A stretch of DNA of 64,000 nt, taken from an uncultured Prevotellaceae bacterium (GTDB lineage Bacteria; Bacteroidota; Bacteroidia; Bacteroidales; Bacteroidaceae). Location of the stretch: NCBI GenBank assembly GCA_949295905.1, contig CASFNA010000010.1:79481-143480 (forward strand). The letters are read 5' to 3'. Under the pieces are notes generated by a model. That model worked only from the letters and a program-made list of their open reading frames with translations. It made no database searches and was not told the origin of the DNA. Both the position numbers and the translations under genes were made by a program. Below, piece by piece: positions 27,297-35,350 of this stretch (within the stretch, counting starts at the first letter, position 1; every line of letters begins with the position of its first letter).

Positions 27297-27327
27297 TTTG
27301 CTTCTTTCTGTTTTTTTCATACCTTTG
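27297..27327 (+). promoter_or_regulatory. Consensus promoter for the PASTA gene
   Basis: TTTG at 27297-27300, 19 bases, TACCTTTG at 27320-27327, 21 bases before the ATG. Confidence 0.75.
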
Positions 27328-27347
27328 CAGGAAAACATACGACAGGA

Positions 27348-28061
27348 ATGAAGACAAAAGATTTCTTCAGAAAAATCTTCAGCTTGAGGCTTTGGCTGAA
27401 CCTTGCCTCGATGCTGGTTGTCATCGTCTTGTTGTGTTGGGGCGTGAAGGTCGGTCTTGACATATATACCCACCACGGCGAGGAGATAACCGTGCCCGAC
27501 GTAAGGCGCAAGTCTTTCGCCGACGCGGAGCACATCTTGACGGGACAAGGGCTTGGCATCGTGGTGAGTGATACCGGATATGTCAAGACGTTGCCGCCTG
27601 ACTGCATCCTTGAACAGTCGCCTGAACCGGGCAAGAAGGTGAAGTCGGGACGCGTGATGTATGTGGTAATCAACTCTTCGCATTCGCCTATGCTCACCAT
27701 CCCCGACATTATAGACAACTGCTCTTACCGCGAGGCGCGCGCCAAGTTGATAGCCATGGGCTTCAAGATAGGGCCTACGGAATATATACCGGGTGAAGGA
27801 GAGTGGCTGTATGGGCTGAAGTCGAAGGGAAGGCTGTTGCAGAACGGACAGAAGGTTTCGGTCAATGATGTCATTGTAATGCAGGTGGGTGATGGTATGC
27901 GCGACATGAACGACTCCATAGTGTTTGCCGAACCCGAGTTTTATGATGAGCTCGGAGATTCTGCGACGGCGTTGCCGCCGTCAGACGGAGTGCTTTACAC
28001 CGGGCCGGAGCAGAACGGCGACGTAGACGAGTTCGAGGTTGTTACCGGGCCGGAACAGTAA
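27348..28061 (+). CDS. PASTA-domain membrane protein
   Basis: A 237-residue protein with one N-terminal transmembrane helix (about residues 16-38) and two or three PASTA domains outside the membrane. Domain one begins ITVPDVRRKSFADAEHILTGQGL, domain two LTIPDIIDNCSYREARAKLIAMGF. PASTA domains bind peptidoglycan fragments or beta-lactams in kinases and penicillin-binding proteins, but here no kinase or transpeptidase is attached. The C-terminal about 50 residues are acidic and low in complexity. It is followed by the pseudouridine synthase and ddl genes, so a link to cell-wall metabolism is reasonable but inferred. Confidence 0.85.
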   Translation: MKTKDFFRKIFSLRLWLNLASMLVVIVLLCWGVKVGLDIYTHHGEEITVPDVRRKSFADAEHILTGQGLGIVVSDTGYVKTLPPDCILEQSPEPGKKVKSGRVMYVVINSSHSPMLTIPDIIDNCSYREARAKLIAMGFKIGPTEYIPGEGEWLYGLKSKGRLLQNGQKVSVNDVIVMQVGDGMRDMNDSIVFAEPEFYDELGDSATALPPSDGVLYTGPEQNGDVDEFEVVTGPEQ

Positions 28062-28096
28062 TCTTTGAGCGTCAGGACTATTTGCATCAATCAGCC

Positions 28097-29152
28097 ATGG
28101 CAGAAGATTTTATCGACGACATTGAGTTGGACGACGATGACGGGCAACAGCTGTATGAGCATTTGCGTGTCGTTGTAGACAAGGGACAGGAGCCGTTGCG
28201 CATTGACAAGTTCATGCTGAAGAAACTGCAGCACACCAGCCGCAACCGTATACAGCGTGCGGCCGATGCCGGTTTCGTGCATGTCAACGACCGCCCGGTT
28301 AAGAGCAATTACAGGGTGCGTCCCCTCGACGTGATTACGTTGATGCTTGACAGGCCGCAATATGACAACACCATCGAGCCGGAGGACATTCCGCTTGACA
28401 TCGTTTACGAGGACCCGGAGCTTATGGTGATAAACAAGCCTGCCGGACTTGTTGTGCATCCGGGATGCGGTAACTGGCACGGTACGCTCGTGAATGCCGT
28501 AGCCTGGCACATGAAAGACGTGCCTACGTATGACCCCAACGACCCGGAAGTGGGCTTGGTGCACCGCATTGACAAAGATACGAGCGGCCTGTTGGTTGTA
28601 GCTAAGACGCCAAATGCAAAGACAAAGCTCGGCCTGCAATTCTTCAACAAGACCACTCACCGTAGCTATAACGCCCTTGTATGGGGAAATTTCACCGAAG
28701 ATGAAGGCCGCATTGAGGGCAATATAGGGCGCGACCCGAGAGAACGCATGCGCATGGCGGTGTTCCCTCCTGATTCAGAAACAGGCAAACCTGCCGTAAC
28801 TCATTACCGCGTTATAGAGCGTTTTGGGTATGTCACCCTTGTGGAGTGCATCCTTGAAACGGGACGCACGCATCAGATAAGGGCGCACATGCGGCATATA
28901 GGCCATCCGCTCTTTGCCGACGAGCGTTACGGAGGTACCGAGATATTGCGCGGCAACCGCACGGGCAGCTACCGCCAGTTCATAGAAAACTGCTTCAAGA
29001 CATGTCCGCGGCAGGCGCTTCATGCCAAGACGTTGGGCTTTGTGCATCCGGCTACGGGCCGGCAGATGGATTTCACCTCTCCGCTTCCCGACGACATGGA
29101 GCGGCTTATAGACAAGTGGAGGGTTTATATAAAAGGAAATGAATTTAAATAA
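28097..29152 (+). CDS. RluA-family 23S rRNA pseudouridine synthase
   Basis: A 351-residue enzyme that isomerises uridine to pseudouridine in rRNA. An S4-like N-terminal domain (RIDKFMLKKLQHTSRNRIQRAADAG) is followed by the RluA catalytic domain. The latter has INKPAGLVVHPG, the catalytic-aspartate motif LVHRIDKDTSGLLVVAKT, and the RTHQIRAHMRHIGHPLFAD block. This is the layout of the RluD group. ATG 28097 is preferred to TTG 28082. It is separated by 35 bases from the PASTA gene and 9 from ddl, suggesting an operon. Confidence 0.93.
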   Translation: MAEDFIDDIELDDDDGQQLYEHLRVVVDKGQEPLRIDKFMLKKLQHTSRNRIQRAADAGFVHVNDRPVKSNYRVRPLDVITLMLDRPQYDNTIEPEDIPLDIVYEDPELMVINKPAGLVVHPGCGNWHGTLVNAVAWHMKDVPTYDPNDPEVGLVHRIDKDTSGLLVVAKTPNAKTKLGLQFFNKTTHRSYNALVWGNFTEDEGRIEGNIGRDPRERMRMAVFPPDSETGKPAVTHYRVIERFGYVTLVECILETGRTHQIRAHMRHIGHPLFADERYGGTEILRGNRTGSYRQFIENCFKTCPRQALHAKTLGFVHPATGRQMDFTSPLPDDMERLIDKWRVYIKGNEFK

Positions 29153-29161
29153 GCATACTTT

Positions 29162-30178
29162 ATGAAAAATCTCAAGAGAACCGTTGCCATCGTGTGCGGA
29201 GGTAATTCTTCCGAGTATGGCGTCTCTTTGCGTTCGGCCCAAGGGCTTTATTATTTCTTTGACAAGGAAAGGTACAATGTCTATATCGTCGTTGTGAAGA
29301 ATCTTGACTGGCACGTGGAACTGTCTGACGGCACAACCGCGCCTATTGACCGCAACGACTTTTCGTTCATGGAGAACGGCAAATTAGTGCAATTCGACTA
29401 CGCTTACATCACAATACACGGCACGCCGGGCGAGAACGGCATACTTCAAGGTTATTTCGAGCTTGTCCATTTGCCTTACTCTACAAGTGGAGTGCTTGTG
29501 GAGGCGTTGACTTTCAACAAGTTCGTGCTCAACCAATACCTTCGCGGCTACGGTGTCCGCGTGGCCGACAGCCTGCTCATCCGCAAGGGATATGAGGAGA
29601 TTGTCAGCGACGACGAAATCGAGGAGCGCATAGGTATGCCGTGTTTCGTCAAGCCTGCGGCCGACGGCAGCAGCTTCGGCGTGTCCAAGGTGAAGAACAA
29701 GGACCAGCTTGCCCCGGCCATACGCAAGGCCATGCTTGAGAGCGAGGACGTCATGGTGGAGCAGTTTATAGACGGTACGGAGATATCAATCGGCTGTTAC
29801 AAGACGCACGAAAAGAGCGTGGTGCTGCCTGCCACGGAAGTTGTTACGCAGCGTGAGTTCTTCGATTATGACGCGAAGTACAACGGACAGGTACAGGAAA
29901 TCACGCCGGCGCGCCTTTCTCCTGAAACGACCAAGCGCGTAGAAGAAATCACGAGCCAAATTTATGACATACTGCACTGCAACGGAATTATACGCATTGA
30001 CTACATCATCAGCCGCGGCAAGGGCAGCGACGGGCAGGAAGTGGACAAGGTGAACATGATTGAAATCAACACCACTCCCGGCATGACGGCTACGAGCTTC
30101 ATTCCGCAACAGGTCAAGGCGGCTGGCCTTAGCATGACCGACGTGCTTACCGACATCGTGGAAAACCAGTTCAGATAA
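29162..30178 (+). CDS. ddl: D-alanine--D-alanine ligase
   Basis: A 338-residue ATP-grasp ligase making the D-Ala-D-Ala dipeptide for peptidoglycan. Motifs include VAIVCGGNSSEYGVSLRSA at the N-terminus, TIHGTPGENGILQGYFEL, the phosphate-binding GMPCFVKPAADGSSFGVSKV, and the C-terminal metal and substrate motif EINTTPGMTATSFIPQQ. The spacing and length match Ddl. It is the third gene of the PASTA, pseudouridine synthase, ddl group; its dipeptide product is used by MurF, encoded at 40439. A terminator follows the stop. Confidence 0.96.
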   Translation: MKNLKRTVAIVCGGNSSEYGVSLRSAQGLYYFFDKERYNVYIVVVKNLDWHVELSDGTTAPIDRNDFSFMENGKLVQFDYAYITIHGTPGENGILQGYFELVHLPYSTSGVLVEALTFNKFVLNQYLRGYGVRVADSLLIRKGYEEIVSDDEIEERIGMPCFVKPAADGSSFGVSKVKNKDQLAPAIRKAMLESEDVMVEQFIDGTEISIGCYKTHEKSVVLPATEVVTQREFFDYDAKYNGQVQEITPARLSPETTKRVEEITSQIYDILHCNGIIRIDYIISRGKGSDGQEVDKVNMIEINTTPGMTATSFIPQQVKAAGLSMTDVLTDIVENQFR

Positions 30179-30197
30179 ATTTTTATTGAGTTTAAGG

Positions 30198-30239
30198 CGT
30201 CAAGGGGATAAGGTTTTTAATTATGCCCTTGACGTTTTT
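30198..30239 (+). terminator. Terminator after ddl
   Basis: CGTCAAGGG pairs with CCCTTGACG, followed by TTTTTA. Confidence 0.8.
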
Positions 30240-30269
30240 AATTACTTGTAATATTAAATCTTGACATCT

Positions 30270-31424
30270 ATGAAAGTTCCCGTTGAATTTGACAGCATCC
30301 GTCCTTTCGAGCCGGAAGAGCTGCCGCAGGTGTTCGAGCGGTTGCTTGCCGACGGGCAGTTCAGGCAGGTTCTGGCTTACGCCGTGCCCGGTTTGCCTTT
30401 TGAGAAGGTGCGCGAGAAGATGCTTTCGTGCAAGACAAACCTTGAATTTCAGGTCTCGTTCTGTTACGGTTTCATACAGTCTTTGGTCGATAAGCTTACT
30501 ACCGGCTGCGACATGGACGCTTCAGCGGTAGACAAGTCGCGCCGTTATACGTTCGTAAGCAATCACCGTGACATCGTGCTTGACTCTGGTTTTCTTGACA
30601 AACTGCTTATAGACAACGGCTTTAATACCACTTGTGAAATAGCAATCGGCGACAACCTGCTCGCCCTTCCGTGGGTTAAAGACCTGGTAAGGGTGAACAA
30701 GTCGTTCATCGTAAGGCGCGGATTGTCGCCCAAGGAGACGTTGCTGGCAAGCCGCCTGATGTCCGACTACATGCACTTCGTCATCGAGGAGAAGCACGAC
30801 AACATATGGATAGCCCAGCGCGAGGGGCGCGCCAAGGATTCAGACGACCGCACCCAGCCTGCAATCCTGAAGATGATGGCAATAGGCGGAGGCCGCGGCG
30901 ACGTTGTGGAAAAGCTGCGCCGCCTGCACATTGTGCCGCTGGCAATATCGTATGAGTACGACCCCTGCGACTACCTGAAGGCGCGCGAGTTCCAATTGAA
31001 GCGCGACAACGCCGACTGGAAGAAGTCGGCCGAGGACGACATAGAGAGTATGCGCACCGGAATAACAGGCTACAAGGGGCGCGTCCACTACCAGTGTGCG
31101 CCGTGCATCGACGCCTGGCTCGACTCGCTCGACCCCTCAACGCCTAAGACAGAGGTGTTTGACGTGATTGCTGCACACATAGACCAGGGCATACACAGCA
31201 ACTATCGCCTTTATCCCTGCAACTATGCAGCTCTCGACATTCTGCACGGCGACAGCGCTTTCAGCGGCAAATACACGGCTGAAGAGAAGGCCGCGTTTGA
31301 GAAATACCTTGCCGGACAGCTTGCAAAAATCGACATTCCGTCGAAAGACGAGCCGTATCTTATGGAGCGGATGCTCACCATGTATGCCAACCCTGTTGTC
31401 AACTATCTTAACGCCACGCGATGA
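30270..31424 (+). CDS. Glycerol-phosphate-type acyltransferase (PlsC-like)
   Basis: A 384-residue protein with the acyltransferase signature SNHRDIVLD (NHxxxxD, about residues 98-106) and a second motif AQREGRAKDSDDRTQ corresponding to the usual EGTR/EGxR block. A further VVPLAISYEYDPCD-like segment follows. Members of this superfamily move acyl groups onto glycerol phosphate or related lipids. No transmembrane helix is obvious. The start ATG 30270 is preferred to TTG 30261. The next gene overlaps its stop by four bases (ATGA), indicating co-translation with a NigD-like lipoprotein. The precise acceptor is unknown. Confidence 0.8.
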   Translation: MKVPVEFDSIRPFEPEELPQVFERLLADGQFRQVLAYAVPGLPFEKVREKMLSCKTNLEFQVSFCYGFIQSLVDKLTTGCDMDASAVDKSRRYTFVSNHRDIVLDSGFLDKLLIDNGFNTTCEIAIGDNLLALPWVKDLVRVNKSFIVRRGLSPKETLLASRLMSDYMHFVIEEKHDNIWIAQREGRAKDSDDRTQPAILKMMAIGGGRGDVVEKLRRLHIVPLAISYEYDPCDYLKAREFQLKRDNADWKKSAEDDIESMRTGITGYKGRVHYQCAPCIDAWLDSLDPSTPKTEVFDVIAAHIDQGIHSNYRLYPCNYAALDILHGDSAFSGKYTAEEKAAFEKYLAGQLAKIDIPSKDEPYLMERMLTMYANPVVNYLNATR

Positions 31425-32113
31425 GACGCAGCCTGAAATACATCCTCCTGCTGCTTGTTTTCGCGCTTTTTGCGTGTGAAAACGAGGCGTATGACACCGG
31501 CGACGGCCCTCTCTCCGACATGCGTGCCGACTTTGTCGAGGCGCAGACCGATGCCGACGCGCGCATGGTAAGCGTTGAGACCGACGACGGCGAGCGGCTT
31601 TACCTTACCCGTGCGGTGACCGTAGGCTGGATGGAACGCCCCGACACAGTGTACCGTGCGTTGCTATATTATAATAAGGTGGAGGCCGACGGCGGCACGT
31701 ACCGCGCTGAGCCGCTCGGCCTTACGCAGGTGCTTGTGCCGCCGGTGACCGACATTGCCGACGTGAAGGACGGCGTGAAGGCCGACCCCGTGGACTTTGT
31801 CAGCTCATGGAAGAGCGCCAACGGCAAGTATCTCAACCTTGAACTTGGCATCAAGACGGGCGCGGTTGACGGCTTGTATGGCACGCAGACGCTCGGTCTT
31901 GTATGCCTTGGCGTTGACTACCGGGCCGACGGTACGCGCCTCGTACGCCTCGCCCTGTACCACGACCAGGCCGGAGTGCCCGAGTATTACACTACCACGG
32001 CATACGTAAGCATTGCCGCGTCGCGCCTACCCATCGAGCCTGCCGCAGGCGACGAGGTGAGCATCGACATCGTGACTTACGACGGAACGCTTACGCGCAC
32101 GTTCTCTTTTTAA
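31421..32113 (+). CDS. NigD-like lipoprotein
   Basis: A 230-residue lipoprotein with signal peptide and lipobox (LFALFAC, cysteine near residue 19). The body has two beta-rich halves in the NigD-like pattern: an N-terminal OB-like part around RLYLTRAVTVGWMERPD and a C-terminal part around YLNLELGIKTGA and RLVRLALYHDQAGVPEYYTTTAYVSI. NigD-like proteins are abundant in Bacteroidales. The name comes from a bacteriocin locus, but their function is unknown. It is translationally coupled to the acyltransferase and followed by a strong terminator. Confidence 0.82.
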   Translation: MRRSLKYILLLLVFALFACENEAYDTGDGPLSDMRADFVEAQTDADARMVSVETDDGERLYLTRAVTVGWMERPDTVYRALLYYNKVEADGGTYRAEPLGLTQVLVPPVTDIADVKDGVKADPVDFVSSWKSANGKYLNLELGIKTGAVDGLYGTQTLGLVCLGVDYRADGTRLVRLALYHDQAGVPEYYTTTAYVSIAASRLPIEPAAGDEVSIDIVTYDGTLTRTFSF

Positions 32114-32130
32114 TCAGAATTTCAGTCAAG

Positions 32131-32168
32131 AAGGCTGCCGCCCTGCCGCCGGGCGCGCAGCCTTTTAT
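32131..32168 (+). terminator. Terminator after the NigD-like gene
   Basis: AAGGCTGC pairs with GCAGCCTT, enclosing a further GC-rich hairpin, followed by TTTTATTATA. Confidence 0.85.
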
Positions 32169-32284
32169 TATACTTTGCCGCGCGTTTTTTCGCCAAAAAC
32201 ATGAAAAAACACGTTTCCCTATGTCACAAATACGGCTTTTCTTCGTAATAAGGGTAAACGTATGACAATTTAAAACGGAATATC

Positions 32285-33370
32285 ATGAACATCAAGACAT
32301 TGGCAATTACCGCCTGTGCGGCGGTGTTCTCGCTGTCGGCTTGCGGCGGAACAGACAAGAACTTGTCGTCAAACCCAACTGCGGAGCTTGCCCGCGTGGC
32401 ATCTACCGGCTCTGTGGAGCGCACCCTCAACCTGCGTAATTTCAGCGGATTGACGGTCAACACGAGCGTGATTGTGAACTATACGTGCGGCGCGGACTAT
32501 AAAGTGGTGGTGCGCGGAGACAAGGACGCGCTCGACAGGAGCGAATTTTACGTCTCCAAGAACCGCCTTGTCGTAAAGCAGAAAGACGAGAACAGGGTGA
32601 ACGCGAACATAGATTTTCTCAATACCTTGACGCTTGACATCACCGCCCCGGAGCTGAACATCATCCAAAACAACGGCAGCACGGTGTTCAAGGCGGGGCA
32701 GTTCGCGCCCAGGAGTCTTGACGTTGTTAACAACGGCGCGCTGTCTTTTGATGTTGACGGCATATCATGCAAGGGGCAGGACGCCACCGTCTCCATCTCG
32801 AACAACGGCCAATGTTCCGTCAAAACGCCGTCAATCTCCGCGCAGGAGTTGTCAGTCAGCAACAACGGGATGCTAAGTATAGACAACTGCTACATCGTTT
32901 CAGGGCGCACTAAAATCACAAACCACGGCAATATGAAACTTGACGGCGGCATAAAAGGCTCGTCGTTGAAGTGTACCAACAGCGGAGTGTACGGCATGGA
33001 CGGCACAATCACGCTTGACGGTGGCTTTGAATACACCAACTACGGGCAGTCTTCCAATACTTGCGACGTCACAGCCGACGGCATAACCGTGGTTAATTCG
33101 GGCGTTGACAAGTTGCAAGGCAAGTTTAGGGCGGCTACCCTTGACATGAGCATCGACGGCAAGAGCGATTACGACATAAGCTATTCTGATGGGCAGGCAC
33201 GGCTTGAATGCAGCGGAATAGGCCGCTTCAAGCTCGCGCTCGACTGCCAAAGCATCGACATAGGCACGAGCGGACAAATAGACATCCAACTCTCCGGCAC
33301 GGCCGACAAGACGGAGTTCACAGGCTCGGGCGTGTCGCATATAGACACGTCGAAGCTCAATAAATTCTGA
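32285..33370 (+). CDS. GIN-domain (DUF2807) putative auto-transporter adhesin lipoprotein
   Basis: A 361-residue exported protein. The signal peptide has a lipobox (LSAC at about residues 17-20). The rest is a right-handed beta-helix-like repeat of about 20 residues (for example LTVNTSVIVNYTCGADYKVV, then LVVKQKDE, LTLDITAPELNIIQNNGS, VSISNNGQ). This is the pattern of the DUF2807 'putative auto-transporter adhesin, head GIN domain'. No catalytic motif is present. It is transcribed alone, between the NigD terminator and a family B repeat. Confidence 0.82.
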   Translation: MNIKTLAITACAAVFSLSACGGTDKNLSSNPTAELARVASTGSVERTLNLRNFSGLTVNTSVIVNYTCGADYKVVVRGDKDALDRSEFYVSKNRLVVKQKDENRVNANIDFLNTLTLDITAPELNIIQNNGSTVFKAGQFAPRSLDVVNNGALSFDVDGISCKGQDATVSISNNGQCSVKTPSISAQELSVSNNGMLSIDNCYIVSGRTKITNHGNMKLDGGIKGSSLKCTNSGVYGMDGTITLDGGFEYTNYGQSSNTCDVTADGITVVNSGVDKLQGKFRAATLDMSIDGKSDYDISYSDGQARLECSGIGRFKLALDCQSIDIGTSGQIDIQLSGTADKTEFTGSGVSHIDTSKLNKF

Positions 33371-33420
33371 AACGACGTGAGTTTGATATAGGGAGAATGT
33401 GTTTATAATCCTACTTCAAG

Positions 33421-33543
33421 CGGTCGGTTGGTAACTGTCATTCCGCGCTCCGACGCGGAATCCAGTACAAATAACATGGAAAAGACAGACTGTTTACACT
33501 GGATTCCGCGTCGGAGCGCGGAATGACAGTTACCAATTGACCG
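33421..33543. repeat. Family B palindromic element, copy 2
   Basis: A 123-bp element with near-perfect inverted arms of about 46 bases (CGGTCGGTTGGTAACTGTCA and complement). The inner palindrome reads CCGCGCTCCGACGCGG, differing from copy 1 in paired positions so that pairing is kept. Confidence 0.85.
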
Positions 33544-33648
33544 ATTGGAGCTCAAAAAGCAAGAGTTTTTATTCTGTTAGGAAGATAAATTCTTATACTG
33601 AATTTAAGTTAAATCAGGCTGCCATTTGACGGATAGCAGACGCTTTAC

Positions 33649-34129
33649 ATGACGAAGGAGGACTTTCAACACGAGGCCGAGGCCATGCGCCCGATGTTGC
33701 TTCAGGCGGCCACGGGCTTGCTCGGCAGTGCCGCCGACGCGGAGGATGCCGTGCAGGACGCACTGTTGAAGCTGCCTTATGGCCGACACCCTGCGCCGCC
33801 CGGTGGCTCCGTTGGCGAAAGTTCTCGTGCGAAACCTCTGCGTCGACCGCCTGCGCCGCCGCAGGCAGACCGTGCCCTTGGAGCTTGCGGCTGTGCAGGC
33901 GGTGCCCCAGGAGGGTATGGACGGCGACACCTTCGCGCACGTAATGAAAGTAATCGACACACTGCCAGCCGCGCAGCAGGTAGTGCTCCGCCTGCGCCAC
34001 ATCGACGGTATGCCTATGGACGAAATAGCCCAGCTGACCGGCGCGAGCGAGGCCGCCGTGCGCAAGCAGCTAAGCCGGGCGCGCATGGCCGTGAGGAAAT
34101 ATTATCTTGACAGTTTGGAAGATGAATAA
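33649..34129 (+). pseudogene. ECF-type RNA polymerase sigma factor, frameshifted
   Basis: Two overlapping frames together spell one sigma-70-like ECF factor of about 160 residues. The first frame (from ATG 33649) gives region 2, ending AEDAVQDALLKL. The second (through ATG 33779) continues LMADTLRRPVAPLAKVLVRNLCVDRLRRRR and region 4, with LPAAQQVVLRLRHIDGMPMDEIAQLTGASEAAVRKQLSRAR. The shift lies at 33772-33778, where reading must skip one base. Relatives usually have a tryptophan codon here, so the cause may be a net loss of two bases. A sequencing error, a real mutation or a programmed shift are all possible. The region 4 half has its own ATG at 33779. The downstream anti-sigma-like gene overlaps the end. 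Confidence 0.8.
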
Positions 34130-34631
34130 CAGGGAAATAAAAGACACCGAAAGGCTCGTGCGCCGCTTCTTCGACGGCGAGACTACACTGGCCGAGGAGC
34201 GCAGGCTCTACCGCCTGTTCAGCCGCAAGGGACTGCCGCAGGAGCTTGAGAAGTACCGCCCCGTCTTCGCCGCCTTCGGCTCTATGCAGGCCGGCGAGGG
34301 GCGCAGGGCGCGGCTCGTGCCGGTTTTCAGGCGCGCCGTGTGTGGCGTTGCGGCGGCAGTTTTGTTGCTGCTTGGTGTTTGGGCTTACATTGATTACCGC
34401 GAGGACAAGGCTCTGGCGCGCCTTTACGGGGGCAGTTATGTCATAGAGAACGGTGTCCGCACCGACGACCTTAGCCGCATACAGGGCGACATTCGCCGTG
34501 CTCTCGCCGACGCGGAGCGCGTAGAAAAGAGGGTAGGGCAAGGCTCGGTGGCCGACCGGGCGGAGGCCGACGTGCTCGGCAGCATCGACGACCCGGAGCT
34601 GCGCAGGCAGGTGGAAGATATGTTGAACTAA
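34122..34631 (+). CDS. Anti-sigma-factor-like single-pass membrane protein
   Basis: A 169-residue protein with a cytoplasmic N-terminal helical region (KDTERLVRRFFDGETTLAEERRLY, typical of Bacteroidetes anti-sigma proteins), one transmembrane helix (about residues 77-95) and a periplasmic charged C-terminus. The ATG at 34122 overlaps the end of the sigma gene, so the two are coupled; this position is the main basis for the call. The N-terminal part should bind the sigma factor. There is no FecR domain. A TTG at 34107 is an alternative start. Confidence 0.72.
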   Translation: MNNREIKDTERLVRRFFDGETTLAEERRLYRLFSRKGLPQELEKYRPVFAAFGSMQAGEGRRARLVPVFRRAVCGVAAAVLLLLGVWAYIDYREDKALARLYGGSYVIENGVRTDDLSRIQGDIRRALADAERVEKRVGQGSVADRAEADVLGSIDDPELRRQVEDMLN

Positions 34632-34643
34632 AAAGAAACCGCA

Positions 34644-35057
34644 ATGATTACACGCAGGATATTTCTCATTTTGACGCTGCTCGTAGGGCTGGCCGCCTCG
34701 GCTTTCAGTCAGAACAGCATCGACCGGCTGGTAGAAAACCACTCGTCGGTGGGGCAGAGCAAGTTCACTTCGGCTGTGGAGCGCGACCCTAAGACGCGCA
34801 AAATACAACGTGTGGTGAAGGTGCTTGAGCTTACAAACGCCGACATAAGCCGCTTCGCCGCAGCCTTCAGGCGCGAGGCTGCCACGGGCGACTTCACCGA
34901 GTGGCGCACGGACGACGGCCTGATGCTGGTGCTCACCGTGCGCGGCAAGGGGCAGAACCGCGTTTACATGATGAAGTGTACCGGCCCTTACGCCTATGGC
35001 AGGAAAGCCACGAGGTACAGTTTCACCAAGATTACGGTCATCGTGAAGTACGTATGA
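34644..35057 (+). CDS. Small secreted protein of the sigma/anti-sigma operon
   Basis: A 137-residue protein with a signal peptide (MITRRIFLILTLLVGLAASAFS). The mature part (NSIDRLVENHSSVGQSKFTSAVERD, then KIQRVVKVLELTNADISRFAAAF) contains no known catalytic motif; it resembles uncharacterised Bacteroidales secreted proteins found with ECF sigma operons. It lies 12 bases after the anti-sigma-like gene and is probably the regulated envelope component or an accessory regulator. The domain name is not certain, so none is given. Confidence 0.65.
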   Translation: MITRRIFLILTLLVGLAASAFSQNSIDRLVENHSSVGQSKFTSAVERDPKTRKIQRVVKVLELTNADISRFAAAFRREAATGDFTEWRTDDGLMLVLTVRGKGQNRVYMMKCTGPYAYGRKATRYSFTKITVIVKYV

Positions 35058-35063
35058 TTTTGC

Positions 35064-35146
35064 CAAAGACGGCCTTTCGCCTTCCGAAAGGCCGTCTTTG
35101 ACACGCTAAAAGGCCGCCTTTCGCATTGCGAAAGGCGGCCTTTTAT
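35064..35146. repeat. Family C repeat array
   Basis: Four alternating words of the AAAGACGGCCTTTCGCC / GCGAAAGGCGGCCTTTT type directly after the secreted-protein gene. It ends with TTTTATAA and is probably a terminator. Confidence 0.8.
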
Positions 35147-35203
35147 AACTTGTCTGATTATCAACGGGTTACAGATGCGTGTAAGGCAGATATAAGAACG
35201 TTG

Positions 35204-35324
35204 CCTTTGTAGGGACATAATTCATTATGTCCGAACGTTCTGAAAGAACGTTTTTCATTTGCTACGCTTGGGTAATACGCCTCTTCGCGGCGTGCGGACA
35301 TAATGAATTATGTCCCTACAAAGG
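35204..35324. repeat. Family A palindromic element, copy 1 (121 bp)
   Basis: Ends CCTTTGTAGGGACATAAT and its complement. Between them are a small hairpin ACGTTCTGAAAGAACGT and ACGCCTCTTCGCGGCGT. A second copy of the same length and internal order is at 41779. No open frame is present, so it is a MITE-like or hairpin element. Confidence 0.85.
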
Positions 35325-35350
35325 CTGCATTCTTTATATTTTCCACCGTA

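Noticed and set aside
34014-35066. 350-codon minus-strand frame across the sigma operon
   Set aside because: It crosses three plus-strand genes with clear features (sigma region 4, anti-sigma helix, signal peptide). It is an antisense shadow.
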